Below, one piece after another: positions 9,313 to 17,407 of a DNA stretch of 36,344 nt. Position numbers and translations under genes: made by a program. Position 1 is the first letter of the stretch. Each line of letters begins with the position of its first letter. The notes under the pieces were generated by a model. That model ran no database searches. It saw nothing but the letters and a program-made list of their open reading frames with translations, and was not told the origin of the DNA. The DNA is from Opitutia bacterium Tous-C1TDCM (GTDB taxonomy: Bacteria; Verrucomicrobiota; Verrucomicrobiia; Opitutales; Opitutaceae): positions 1 to 36,344 of the forward strand of contig NEUS01000029.1 in NCBI GenBank assembly GCA_002288455.1, written 5' to 3'.

Positions 9313-10290
9313 TCAACGGGACCCGGACGAGTGGAGCCGGTCGCGGAAGGTGGTCGGCGATTCGCCGGCGATGCGCCGGAAGACGCGGTTGAACTGGGAG
9401 AGGGACTGGAAACCGGCCTCGTAGGCGGCCTCGCTGACGCGCTTGTGCGGATTGAGCAGCAGGTTTTTCACCTTCTCGATGCGGACGCGGGCGAGGTAGT
9501 CGGTGAACGTCATGCCGGTCGCCTTCTTGAAGGACTTGCAGAAATAGAACGCGCTCATGTTCACGGAGCGGGCGACCTCGGTGAGGGAGAGTTCGTCGGC
9601 GTGGTGCTCGGCGATAAAGGTGCGGGCGCGGGCGATGGCGGGCGATTCCGCGGCGGCACCCTGGACCATGAGCTGGTTGCTCAGCGCGGAGAGATGCTGC
9701 GCGAAGATCGTGAGCAGGCGCACGATCGACTCGTACTGTTTCTTCGTGATGACGCGGGACTGGAAGTACGCTTCCTCGAGCCGCTTCAGGTCGATCTGCG
9801 TGCCGAGTTTGACGAGTTCGCGCGTGGCCTTGGAAAAATCCGACTGCTTCGGCGCGTGGAGCAGAATCTGGCCGGTCTGGAGGAAGGCGATGAGGTTTTC
9901 GCCGACGCGGACGGGGACGGCGGAATCGCACATGCCGGCGAAACACTTGAGCGTTTTCGGTTCGAGCTGGGCCTCTTCCTCGACGCGTTTCTGCAGTTGC
10001 AGGCAGGCGGCGCAGGAATGGTTGGACGTGGCCATCAGCGCGCAGAACGGGTTCTCCTTCGGGTCGCCGTGGTGCGGCAGATCGAAGGCCTCGATCGGCC
10101 GGAGGGCGAGCGGCAGGCCGGTGGTTTCGCGGAAGGCCTGTTCGTAGTCGCGGAAAACCTGGGAGCGGCGCAATTGGCCGACCAGGGTGCGGCTCTGCTG
10201 CGACGAGAGCCGGCTCGGCGCCGGCGCCGGGGCGGCGGCCGCCGAAGCGGGCGGCTGCGAAGGGGCGGACGAGAGCGCAGGGTAGGGCAT
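9313..10290 (-). CDS. AraC-family regulator with PocR sensor domain (copy 2)
   Basis: A 325-residue paralogue of the regulator at 2627-3592. The N-terminal 45 residues are a low-complexity Ala/Pro/Ser leader. The PocR domain spans residues 45-215 with the same cysteine set (FCALM, HSCAACLQLQ, KCFAGM). The AraC domain is at about 225-322 ([39 protein letters not shown]). The start is the ATG at 10288-10290, 23 bases after the stop of the acyl-CoA transferase, so the two are probably one operon and the regulator may respond to the metabolism of that enzyme. The frame stays open far upstream, but only by overlapping the transferase. Confidence 0.9.
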   Translation of the reverse strand: MPYPALSSAPSQPPASAAAAPAPAPSRLSSQQSRTLVGQLRRSQVFRDYEQAFRETTGLPLALRPIEAFDLPHHGDPKENPFCALMATSNHSCAACLQLQKRVEEEAQLEPKTLKCFAGMCDSAVPVRVGENLIAFLQTGQILLHAPKQSDFSKATRELVKLGTQIDLKRLEEAYFQSRVITKKQYESIVRLLTIFAQHLSALSNQLMVQGAAAESPAIARARTFIAEHHADELSLTEVARSVNMSAFYFCKSFKKATGMTFTDYLARVRIEKVKNLLLNPHKRVSEAAYEAGFQSLSQFNRVFRRIAGESPTTFRDRLHSSGSR

Positions 10291-10313
10291 GGGAGCGGGG
10301 GGCGGACGCGGGT

Positions 10314-11615
10314 TCAGGGAGCCGGGGGGGGCTGGGGGCGCAGGCGGGCGACGTCGCGCCGGAGCTCGGCGCGGAAATCCGGGTGCGCGATCGAGATGAG
10401 CGCATCGGCGCGCTCGCGCAGGGTCTTGCCGTGGAGGTTGACGGCCCCGTATTCGGTGACGACCCAGTGCACGTGGCCGCGGGTGGTGACGACGCCGGCG
10501 CCGGGATTGAGCTGCACGACGAGGCGGGAAACTTTGCCGCCGGCGGCGGTCGAGGGGAGGGCGATGATCGGTTTGCCGCCGCGGGAAAGAGCCGCGCCGC
10601 GGATGAAGTCCATCTGCCCGCCGATGCCGGAAAAGATGCGGTGCCCGATCGAGTCCGCGCAGACCTGGCCGGTGAGATCGATCTGGATCGCGGAATTGAT
10701 CGCGACGACTTTCGGGTTTTTCCGGATCACGGACGTGTCGTTCGTCCAGTCGCAGGGGTAGAACGCGACGAGCGGATTGTCGTGGATGAATTCGAACAGG
10801 CGGCGCGTGCCGTTGGTGAAACTGGTGACGATGCGGCCGACGCCGACGGCCTTGAGCCGGTTGGTGACGGCGCCGGATTCGACGAGATCGACGACCCGGT
10901 CGGAGAACATTTCGGTGTGGATGCCGAGATCGCGTTTGCCGTGGAGCCGGCTGAGGACGGCGTCGGGAATGCCGCCGATGCCCATTTGCAACGTGGAGCC
11001 GTCCTCGACGAGTTCGGCGACGATTTCGCCGATGCGGGCCTCGATCGCGGTTTCCGGTTCCGGGTGGTGCTCGAAGAGCGGTCGGTCGGTGGCGATGAAG
11101 GCGTGGATGCGGTCGAGCGGCAGCACGTTGTTGCCGTGGGTGCGGGGCATCTGCTCGTTGATTTCGGCGACGACGATGCGCGCCGTCTCGGCGGCGGCTT
11201 TGGCGGCGTCGCAGGACGTGCCCAGCGAGCACATGCCGTGGCGGTCGGGCGGCGAGACCTGGAGGACGGCGACATCGAGCGGCACCGAGCCGGAGAGAAA
11301 AAGACCCGGGATATCGGAGAGGAAAATGGGCACGAAGTCCGCGCGGTTTTCCTGGATCGCGGGCCGCAGGGGGGCGCCGGTGAAGAGCGAGACGGAGCGG
11401 AATTCCTGTTCGCGGCCGGGTGCGGCGAACGGGGCGGGGCCGGCGGTGTGGAGGTGGTAGAGCCGCACCGCGGCGAGATCCCGCCGGGCGCAGAGCGCCT
11501 CGATCAAAGGAGTCGGCGTGGCGCAGGCGCCGTGGATGAAGACGTTGGTGTCGCTGCGGATCGCCGACACCACGTCGGCGGCGGAGACGGCCCGGGTTTT
11601 CCATTGGGAATGCAT
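10314..11615 (-). CDS. acetyl-CoA hydrolase/transferase family protein (4-hydroxybutyrate or acetate CoA-transferase type)
   Basis: A 433-residue enzyme that moves CoA between carboxylic acids, using acetyl-CoA or a similar thioester. The family is identified by FIHGACATPTPLIEAL near the N-terminus, QMGIGGIPDAVL at 210-221 (CoA-binding glycine loop) and LGIHTEMFSDRVVDL, where E235 fits the catalytic glutamate seen in 4-hydroxybutyrate and butyryl-CoA transferases. SIGHRIFSGIGGQMDF and ALPSTAAGGKVSR are further family blocks. Length is normal for the family. The exact acid partner cannot be told; acetate or succinate salvage during fermentation or overflow is plausible. It is followed by AraC/PocR copy 2, which may control it. 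Confidence 0.88.
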   Translation of the reverse strand: MHSQWKTRAVSAADVVSAIRSDTNVFIHGACATPTPLIEALCARRDLAAVRLYHLHTAGPAPFAAPGREQEFRSVSLFTGAPLRPAIQENRADFVPIFLSDIPGLFLSGSVPLDVAVLQVSPPDRHGMCSLGTSCDAAKAAAETARIVVAEINEQMPRTHGNNVLPLDRIHAFIATDRPLFEHHPEPETAIEARIGEIVAELVEDGSTLQMGIGGIPDAVLSRLHGKRDLGIHTEMFSDRVVDLVESGAVTNRLKAVGVGRIVTSFTNGTRRLFEFIHDNPLVAFYPCDWTNDTSVIRKNPKVVAINSAIQIDLTGQVCADSIGHRIFSGIGGQMDFIRGAALSRGGKPIIALPSTAAGGKVSRLVVQLNPGAGVVTTRGHVHWVVTEYGAVNLHGKTLRERADALISIAHPDFRAELRRDVARLRPQPPPAP

Positions 11616-11621
11616 GGCGGG

Positions 11622-11627
11622 AAGGTA
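11622..11627 (-). promoter_or_regulatory. -10 element of the acyl-CoA transferase gene
   Basis: TACCTT on the minus strand ends exactly six bases (CCCGCC) before the ATG, as at the leaderless-type promoters in this window. The double box is not present at the expected distance. Confidence 0.4.
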
Positions 11628-11733
11628 TTTTCACCGTGGGGCAAGGGCCGGCGCGAGCAAAGTGCGGATGCTGCGCAGGCCATGCGAAGTGATGTGCATT
11701 TCTTGGTCTTTCCGCGGGAGCGGGAGCGGCGCG

Positions 11734-11796
11734 GGCAACGCATGCACAGGTCTCGGCAAGGCGTGCGAAGCAGCGGCGGGCGGAGAGGCGTACACT
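11734..11796 (+). promoter_or_regulatory. double-box promoter of tonB
   Basis: Box 1 GGCAACGCATGCA (11734-11746), box 2 GGCAAGGCGTGCG (11755-11767) at 21 bp, a 23-bp gap, and TACACT (11791-11796). The ATG follows six bases later. Confidence 0.75.
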
Positions 11797-11802
11797 CCGG
11801 CC

Positions 11803-12594
11803 ATGATCACACATTACCCCATCTCCCTCGGCGCCGCGGCCGCGAAGGAGGTGCGTCCGAATTCGGCCGCTGCAACCAAGCCGGGCGCGTGGCGCTACCC
11901 GACGCAAAAACGTTCGCGCCTGCTGGTCGGCACCTCGGTCGGGCTCTCCCTCGGACTGCACCTCGCGGTGCTGTTCGGTTTCGGCAAGGCGCCGGAAAAG
12001 GCCGCGCCGGCCGCCCCGCCCCAGAAGATGCTGCTGCTCACGATGAAGATGCCCGACCTCAAGGAACTCGAGGAACCGGAGCCCGTGCCGACCGACGACA
12101 ACGCGCCGGCGCCGGACTTGGCGACACTTGTGCCGATGCAGGCCGATCTGCCGCAGCTGCCGCGGCCGACGGACTTCGTGCAGCAGGTCAACTTCACCTC
12201 GCTCATCGAGAAACCCGATTTCAGCAACGCCAACATCACCGTCATCCCCGAGAACTTCCGCGGCGGCCGCAAGCTGGCCGAGAGCATCGGCAAGATCTTC
12301 AATCTCGACGATCTCGACCGCATCCCGGAGCCCGTGCTGCAACCGGCGCCGCTCTTCCCGCACCAGTTTCGGCGCGAGGCCAACACCGCGACGGTGATCG
12401 TCGAATTCGTCGTCGATACCCAGGGTCTGGTGCTCGATCCGTTCGTGATCAACAGCACGCACACCGGCTTCAACGATGCCGCGATCGCGGGCGTGGGCCG
12501 CTGGAAATTCCGCCCCGGCATGCGCGCCGGCCGGAAGGTCGCGACCCGCATGCGGGTGCCGATCCAATTCCGGCTGCTCGATCCCGTCGAGTAG
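11803..12594 (+). CDS. tonB: TonB family energy transducer
   Basis: A 263-residue protein that links the proton-motive force of the inner membrane to outer-membrane receptors. A 35-residue cytoplasmic start is followed by one membrane anchor (residues 40-58, LLVGTSVGLSLGLHLAVLF), a Pro/Glu-rich periplasmic linker and a TonB C-terminal domain at about 185-260 (FPHQFRREANTATVIVEFVV, then DAAIAGVGRWKFRPGMRAG). No ExbB/ExbD genes are in the window. It probably serves receptors such as the one at 33176. The ATG at 11803 sits six bases after the predicted -10. Protoporphyrinogen oxidase follows after 22 bases and has no promoter of its own, so the two form an operon. Confidence 0.9.
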   Translation: MITHYPISLGAAAAKEVRPNSAAATKPGAWRYPTQKRSRLLVGTSVGLSLGLHLAVLFGFGKAPEKAAPAAPPQKMLLLTMKMPDLKELEEPEPVPTDDNAPAPDLATLVPMQADLPQLPRPTDFVQQVNFTSLIEKPDFSNANITVIPENFRGGRKLAESIGKIFNLDDLDRIPEPVLQPAPLFPHQFRREANTATVIVEFVVDTQGLVLDPFVINSTHTGFNDAAIAGVGRWKFRPGMRAGRKVATRMRVPIQFRLLDPVE

Positions 12595-12616
12595 AGGTCC
12601 GCTCCCCGTTCCCACC

Positions 12617-14041
12617 ATGATCCCCCTCCCCCCCACTCCCGCCGTCGCCGTCATCGGCGCCGGCATCACCGGCCTGACCGCGGCGTGGCACCTGCGCGCC
12701 GCGGGCTTCCGCCCGACCGTGTTCGAGCGCAGCGACCGCGTCGGCGGCGCGATCGGCGCGCACCGCGAGGGCGGCTGGCTCCATGAGCTCGGGCCGAACT
12801 CGCTGCTGGAAACCTCGCCCGACGTCGCGGCGTTCATCGCCGAGATCGGGCTGGAGTCCCGCCGGATCTACGGATCCCCGGAGGCCAACAACCGCTACAT
12901 CGTCCGCGGCGGCCGCCCGGTGCAAATGCCGGCCTCGCCGCTGGCGTTCGCGGCCACGTCGCTGTTTTCCTGGCGCGCGAAACTCAATCTGCTCGGCGAG
13001 CCGTTCCGGGCGAAGAGCCCCGCGGATGCCGAGGAAAGCGTCGCGGACTTCGTGGTCCGCCGCCTCGGCCGCGAGTTCCTCGACTACGCGGTGAACCCGT
13101 TCGTCGGCGGCGTCTATGCCGGCGACCCGGCCCGGCTTTCGGTCCGGTCCGGTTTCCCGAAGCTGCACGCGCTGGAGCAGGAACACGGTTCGCTCCTGCG
13201 CGGCGCCTTCGCCCGGCGCAACGCGAGCGGCGGGCCGAAGGGCCGCATGTTCTCGTTTCCCGAAGGCCTGGAGGAACTGCCGCGGACTTTGGCGGCGGCG
13301 CTCGGCGACGCGGTCCGGCTCCGCACCGCGGTCCGGCGGATCGCGCCGCACGGCGGCCGCTGGGAAATCGCGGCGGAATGCGACGGCGCGGCCGAGACGC
13401 GGATTTTCGACGCCGTGGTCTGCGCGCTGCCCGCGGATGCGCTGGCGGCGCTGCCGCTGGCGGGCTTCGCCGCCGCGGACCGGCTCGGCGCGCTGCGCAC
13501 GATCGAGCACCCGCCGGTGGTGTCCGTTTTTACCGGATACCGCCGCGACGCCGTGGCGCATCCGCTCGACGGCTTCGGCGTGCTGATGCCGCAGGTGGAG
13601 GCGGGCCGGATTCTCGGCACGCTGTTCTCGAGCTCGCTCTTCCCGGGCCGGGCCCCGGCGGGCCACGTGGCGCTGACGAGCTTTGTCGGCGGCACGCGGC
13701 AGCCGGAGCTGGCGGCGCTGCCGGACGCGGAATTGCTGGCCGTCGTGACGGCGGAATTGGAGCGGCTGCTCGGGACGCGGGGCGCGCCGGCCTACGTGCA
13801 CCTGCGGCGCTGGCCGCGGGCGATCCCGCAGTACACGCTCGGCTACGGGGCGCGGCTCGACGCGATGACGGCGGTGGAACGGGCGGCGCCCGGGCTGTTC
13901 ATCGGCGGCAACGGCCGCGACGGCATCTCGCTTTCCAACTGCCTCGCCTCCGGCCGGAGGTTGGCGACGGCGGTCCGCGACCACGCGATGCGCGGGGCGG
14001 CGCCGGTGCCGTTGGCGGAACGGGAAATGGCCGAGGCGTAG
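12617..14041 (+). CDS. hemG: protoporphyrinogen oxidase (HemY/HemG-type flavoprotein)
   Basis: A 474-residue FAD enzyme that oxidises protoporphyrinogen IX to protoporphyrin IX, the step before iron insertion in haem synthesis. The dinucleotide-binding GAGITG is at residues 14-19, followed by RVGGAIGAHREGGWLHELGP, the family's FAD/substrate entry block. NPFVGGVYAGDPARLSVR, LRRWPRAIPQYTLGY and the C-terminal GLFIGGNGRDGISLSNC are diagnostic. This is the oxygen-dependent HemY class, not the flavodoxin HemG. The naming varies (hemG or hemY). It follows tonB in one operon and complements hemN at 17408, giving both oxygen-dependent and oxygen-independent haem steps in this neighbourhood. Confidence 0.93.
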   Translation: MIPLPPTPAVAVIGAGITGLTAAWHLRAAGFRPTVFERSDRVGGAIGAHREGGWLHELGPNSLLETSPDVAAFIAEIGLESRRIYGSPEANNRYIVRGGRPVQMPASPLAFAATSLFSWRAKLNLLGEPFRAKSPADAEESVADFVVRRLGREFLDYAVNPFVGGVYAGDPARLSVRSGFPKLHALEQEHGSLLRGAFARRNASGGPKGRMFSFPEGLEELPRTLAAALGDAVRLRTAVRRIAPHGGRWEIAAECDGAAETRIFDAVVCALPADALAALPLAGFAAADRLGALRTIEHPPVVSVFTGYRRDAVAHPLDGFGVLMPQVEAGRILGTLFSSSLFPGRAPAGHVALTSFVGGTRQPELAALPDAELLAVVTAELERLLGTRGAPAYVHLRRWPRAIPQYTLGYGARLDAMTAVERAAPGLFIGGNGRDGISLSNCLASGRRLATAVRDHAMRGAAPVPLAEREMAEA

Positions 14042-14055
14042 GCGGGTCGCGGAGG

Positions 14056-14178
14056 AGTTGAGAGTTGAAAGTTGAGGGTTGAGAGATCGATCCGCCGAGG
14101 CCCGGAATACGTCGCCGAAGCCGGCAGCCTGACGAACCCGACGGTTTTGCTCTCAATTCTCAGCCGGACTCTCTCAAC
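14056..14178. repeat. 7-bp tandem repeat with downstream inverted copy
   Basis: TTGAGAG, TTGAAAG, TTGAGGG, TTGAGAG then GATCGATCCG lie at 14056-14094. Bases 14056-14094 match 20661-20699 at 38 of 39 positions. An inverted partial copy (CTCTCAATTCTCAG and ACTCTCTCAAC) lies at 14149-14178, so the RNA could fold into a long imperfect stem. The element sits between convergent genes. Confidence 0.75.
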
Positions 14179-14211
14179 CGCATGAGTCCCGCTGCGCCCG
14201 GCTCCCCGCGT

Positions 14212-14781
14212 TCAACCGCGCGTTTCCGGTTCGGCGGGACCGCGGTGGCGGCCTGCCGGCGGGTGGGCGCGGGCCGGCAGGAGGCGGTCGACGTTGATCA
14301 GGAAACGGCGTTCGTTGCGGATCCGGCCGAGGCCGAGCGGATACGCGAAACTGATCGGGCCGAACGCGGCGGTGGTTTCAAGATCGCCGGCTTCGAGGTT
14401 GATCACCGGCCCGACCCGATCGACGAGGATCGCGATCGAGGAATTTTGCCATTCGGCCAGGCCGGGGGACATGATGACGAAACGCGAATCGGGATTCAGC
14501 GGCGTCGCGGTGCCGAGGAAGGAGCGGAGATTCAGCAACGGCAGGGTCTGCCCGGCGACGACGACGGCTTCGTCGCTGATTTCCGGCAAGCGGCCGTCGA
14601 CCATGAGGTCCGCGGCCGCGCGCACCTCGCGCACCTGCAGGAACGGCACGCCGTACGTCGTTTCGGCCGCGGCGACGAGCAGGTAGGGCAGCCCCACGGG
14701 GGGCGGCGCCACGGGCGGCCGGCTGGCGAGATCGATGAACAGGGAACGCAGGCTGGAGGGCAGCGAGGGCGAGGGGGTCAT
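14212..14781 (-). CDS. CheW-like chemotaxis coupling protein (second copy)
   Basis: A 189-residue CheW-domain protein. After a Pro/Ser-rich start of about 30 residues, LPYLLVAAAETTYGVPFLQV, LPLLNLRSFLG, VIMSPGLAEW and AILVDRVGPV follow the CheW fold order. It is more diverged than the neighbouring copy, and ends in an Arg/Pro-rich tail (HPPAGRHRGPAEP). Its ATG overlaps the stop of the first CheW by four bases. Two couplers beside one receptor imply a single sensory array, with the second copy perhaps tuning coupling. No CheA, CheY, CheR or CheB is in the window. Confidence 0.85.
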   Translation of the reverse strand: MTPSPSLPSSLRSLFIDLASRPPVAPPPVGLPYLLVAAAETTYGVPFLQVREVRAAADLMVDGRLPEISDEAVVVAGQTLPLLNLRSFLGTATPLNPDSRFVIMSPGLAEWQNSSIAILVDRVGPVINLEAGDLETTAAFGPISFAYPLGLGRIRNERRFLINVDRLLPARAHPPAGRHRGPAEPETRG

Positions 14782-15275
14782 GAGGCGGCGAGGGTGTCGA
14801 CCGCGGCCGGGTCGATGACGCGGTCGAGGTTGAGGAGGAGGCGCACCTGGCCTTTGTTTTTCGCCAGGCCGAGCAGGTAGTCGGCGCGGACGGAGGCGCC
14901 GAATTCCGGCGCCGGCTCGATCTCGGCGGCGGTGATCAGCGCGACGTCCTGGACGGCGTCGACGATGAGGCCCATGAGCAGCGCGTTGCCGGCGGGGCCG
15001 AGCAATTGCACCACGATGATGCAGGTGTGCGCGGTGGTTTCGGCGGGGAGGCCGAAGTGCGTGCGCAGATCGAGGATCGGGATGACCCGCCCGCGGAGGT
15101 TGATGACGCCCTTGATGCTCGGGGGCATCTGCGGCACCGGAATGATTTTCTGGATCCGGATGATCTCGCGGACCTTCAGGACCGAAACGGCGTAGGACTC
15201 CTCGCCGAGACCGACGGTCAGGTATTTGCCGGCGACGGCGGTGGGCGGAACGGTGGTCGGAGCGGAAGAGCTCAT
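14778..15275 (-). CDS. cheW: CheW chemotaxis coupling protein (first copy)
   Basis: A 165-residue coupling protein that joins receptors to the CheA kinase. KYLTVGLGEESYAVSVLKV, EIIRIQKIIPVPQMPPSIKG, VINLRGRVIPILDLRTHFGL, then MGLIVDAVQDV and RLLLNLDRVI are the canonical CheW blocks. It starts 29 bases after the receptor gene, so receptor, CheW and the second CheW are one operon read leftward. The spacing and the overlap with the next gene support translational coupling. Confidence 0.92.
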   Translation of the reverse strand: MSSSAPTTVPPTAVAGKYLTVGLGEESYAVSVLKVREIIRIQKIIPVPQMPPSIKGVINLRGRVIPILDLRTHFGLPAETTAHTCIIVVQLLGPAGNALLMGLIVDAVQDVALITAAEIEPAPEFGASVRADYLLGLAKNKGQVRLLLNLDRVIDPAAVDTLAAS

Positions 15276-15304
15276 GGACGTGGTCGGAGCAGGTTGGTCC
15301 GGGC

Positions 15305-16954
15305 TCAGTTGCGGCGGCCGGAGGAAAGATCCGAATCGGAGGACTCGAAGTCGCCGAAGTGATCGTCGTCGGCGGCCTGCGCGGACGGCCGGGCGGCGGT
15401 GCGGCGGGCGCCGGAAGCCGGATGGTGGTGCTGGATGGACGACGTCGGGAGCGTCGGCCGCTTGATGCGATCCGCGGTGTCGGCCGGCGCAGGCGCGGCC
15501 GACTGGGTGCTGCCGGTGAGCACGCGGAGGGAAGCGACGGCGGAGTTCAGGGCGCCGGCCTGCTGGTTCAATTCCTCGGCGGAGGCGGCGCTTTCCTCGG
15601 CGGAAGCGGCGTTGCTCTGGACGACCTTGTCCATGTCGGCGACGGCGACGTTGATCTGCTGGACGCCTTCGGTCTGTTCCTGGCTGGCGGTGGCGACTTC
15701 GGCGATGAGCTCGTCGACTTCGCGGACCTTGGCGACGATGGTGGTGAGATTGGTCGTGACCTTGGCGGAGAGCTGCACGCCCTGCGCGGTCTTGGCGATG
15801 GCGCTCTCGATCTTGGCGGCGGTTTCCCGCGAGGCGACGGCGCTGCGCTGGGCGAGGCTGCGGACTTCGTCGGCGACGACCGCGAAACCGAGGCCGGCTT
15901 CGCCGGCGCGGGCGGCCTCGACGGCGGCGTTGAGGGCGAGGATGTTCGTCTGGAACGCGATCTCGTCGATCGTCTTCACGATTTTGGCGACATCGTCGCT
16001 CGAGGATTTGATTTCCTGCATCGCGACGGACATGGCCTGCATGTCGTTGGCGCCGGCATCGGCGGCGACGCGGGCTTCGGCGGCGAGGGACTTGGCGCGG
16101 CCGGCGCCCTCGGAATTGCGCTTCGCCATCGAGGACATCTCCTCGAGGGACGAACTCGTTTCCTCGAGGCTGGCGGCCTGTTCGCTGGCACCGGAGGCGA
16201 GGGACTGGCTGGAAGAAGAGACTTGGCCGGACGCGCTCGCGACCTGGTCGGAGCCGGAGGAGATGGCGAAGGCGACCCGATCAAGGGCGCGGCGGATGCT
16301 GCGGATGATGACGACGGCGAGCGTCGCGGTGACCAGGACGGCGGCGGCGAGGCCGATGAGAATGAAGCGCATGCCGGAGTGGACGGTGGCGTCGATGTCG
16401 GCGAGGGCCTGTTCGGCCATCTTGCGGTTCCAGGCCTCCATGGTCGCGACCTGATCGTTGACGCGGTTGAAGGCGGCGGCGAGTTCGCCGTTGATCTTGG
16501 CGGCGGCGGCGTCGCTCTTGCCGGCGTCGATCAGCTTGACCACTGCGTCGGCGGCGGCGGCGAAGGTCTGCCGGTACTCGGCGAGTTTGGCGAACATCGC
16601 GCGGTCTTCGTCGAGCGTCATGGTCGCGAAGTAGGCGTCGGCGGTCTTGGCCTCGTCCTTGATCGCGGCGGCGAGTTCCTTGGCGAGTTCGGGCCGGGTC
16701 GCGGCGTCGGCGATCTGGTAGCGCAGGACGTCGCTGTAGTGATGCTGGATCAGCGTCTCGAGTTCGTAGATCGCCACCGTCCCGGGATAGGGATCGTTGG
16801 CCATGAAGGTCGTGGTCTTGTCGACGCGGTCGAACTGGTAGAACGCAGCCGCGCCCAGGGCGAGCGTGGCGACCATCACGCCGGCGAAGCCGAAAGCGAT
16901 GCGGGACTTGATGGTCCAGGTACGGGAAGTGGAGGAGGTTTGACGAAGCGTCAT
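15305..16954 (-). CDS. methyl-accepting chemotaxis protein (4HB-type sensor)
   Basis: A 549-residue receptor. Transmembrane segment 1 is at about residues 20-41 and segment 2 at about 198-218; between them lies a four-helix-bundle type periplasmic sensor. The cytoplasmic part holds coiled-coil methylation helices ([19 protein letters not shown]) and the signalling tip [20 protein letters not shown] followed by [16 protein letters not shown], which binds CheA and CheW. No clear HAMP domain connects them. The tail of about 60 residues is rich in Pro, Ala and His (IQHHHPASG) and ends acidic ([17 protein letters not shown]), with no NWETF-type CheR tether. The ligand is unknown. It heads the operon with two CheW. 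Confidence 0.93.
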   Translation of the reverse strand: MTLRQTSSTSRTWTIKSRIAFGFAGVMVATLALGAAAFYQFDRVDKTTTFMANDPYPGTVAIYELETLIQHHYSDVLRYQIADAATRPELAKELAAAIKDEAKTADAYFATMTLDEDRAMFAKLAEYRQTFAAAADAVVKLIDAGKSDAAAAKINGELAAAFNRVNDQVATMEAWNRKMAEQALADIDATVHSGMRFILIGLAAAVLVTATLAVVIIRSIRRALDRVAFAISSGSDQVASASGQVSSSSQSLASGASEQAASLEETSSSLEEMSSMAKRNSEGAGRAKSLAAEARVAADAGANDMQAMSVAMQEIKSSSDDVAKIVKTIDEIAFQTNILALNAAVEAARAGEAGLGFAVVADEVRSLAQRSAVASRETAAKIESAIAKTAQGVQLSAKVTTNLTTIVAKVREVDELIAEVATASQEQTEGVQQINVAVADMDKVVQSNAASAEESAASAEELNQQAGALNSAVASLRVLTGSTQSAAPAPADTADRIKRPTLPTSSIQHHHPASGARRTAARPSAQAADDDHFGDFESSDSDLSSGRRN

Positions 16955-16960
16955 GCCGCC

Positions 16961-16966
16961 ACTCTA
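16961..16966 (-). promoter_or_regulatory. -10 element of the chemoreceptor gene
   Basis: TAGAGT on the minus strand ends six bases (GGCGGC) before the ATG, again the leaderless-type distance. No double box is found upstream. Confidence 0.4.
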
Positions 16967-17133
16967 GCGGGAACCCGTTGTTCTGGCACGGGAGCGGATC
17001 TACTCAGGCCGGTCGTGGGCTTTTATCTCCGGCCTTGTCCGGCAAGGCTTTGGCCAATTGCCGCCTTGGGCAAAATTGTTCCCGCCCCGGCCGGATTCCG
17101 GCCGGAACAGGGGGCGTGCGGCCCGGTGCCGAG

Positions 17134-17325
17134 CTAGTCGCAGCCGTCGTAAATCAGCGAGACCACCACGGCCACGGCGCCGATGCAGAGCGCGGCGAGC
17201 GGGACCATGGGCACGTGGAGACCGAAGGATTTTTCGACCGTGTTGCCGACCATCAGGCCGACGACGACGGCGGCGGCCATCGCCGAGAAGTACCACGAAG
17301 CGCGGAGGTGCTTGATCTTTTTCAT
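17134..17325 (-). CDS. small two-helix membrane protein, unknown
   Basis: A 63-residue protein with a basic start (MKKIKHLR) and two hydrophobic segments, about residues 11-27 (YFSAMAAAVVVGLMVG) and 40-59 (PMVPLAALCIGAVAVVVSL), ending in YDGCD. It follows hemN by 82 bases on the same strand and has no promoter I can see, so it is probably a downstream operon member. The longer frame begins inside the intergenic region and was not used; the ATG at 17323-17325 gives the plausible Lys-rich start. No function can be given. Confidence 0.6.
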   Translation of the reverse strand: MKKIKHLRASWYFSAMAAAVVVGLMVGNTVEKSFGLHVPMVPLAALCIGAVAVVVSLIYDGCD

Positions 17326-17407
17326 GGCGGGTAAGGACGGGATCGGGGCCGGCCGATCCGGGGGACGGGTTGGGAGCGGGCCCGGCGCGCCCGCGGTTGG
17401 CAAAGGG

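Noticed and set aside
9313..12837. A 1174-residue single protein on the minus strand
   Set aside because: Only its last 325 residues are real (the AraC/PocR regulator); the rest reads through the acyl-CoA transferase and tonB in the wrong frame.
17030..17090. A further double box upstream of the chemoreceptor (GGCAAGG, GGCCAAT)
   Set aside because: The CAA triplets are not 21 bp apart and no -10 is at 23 bp.
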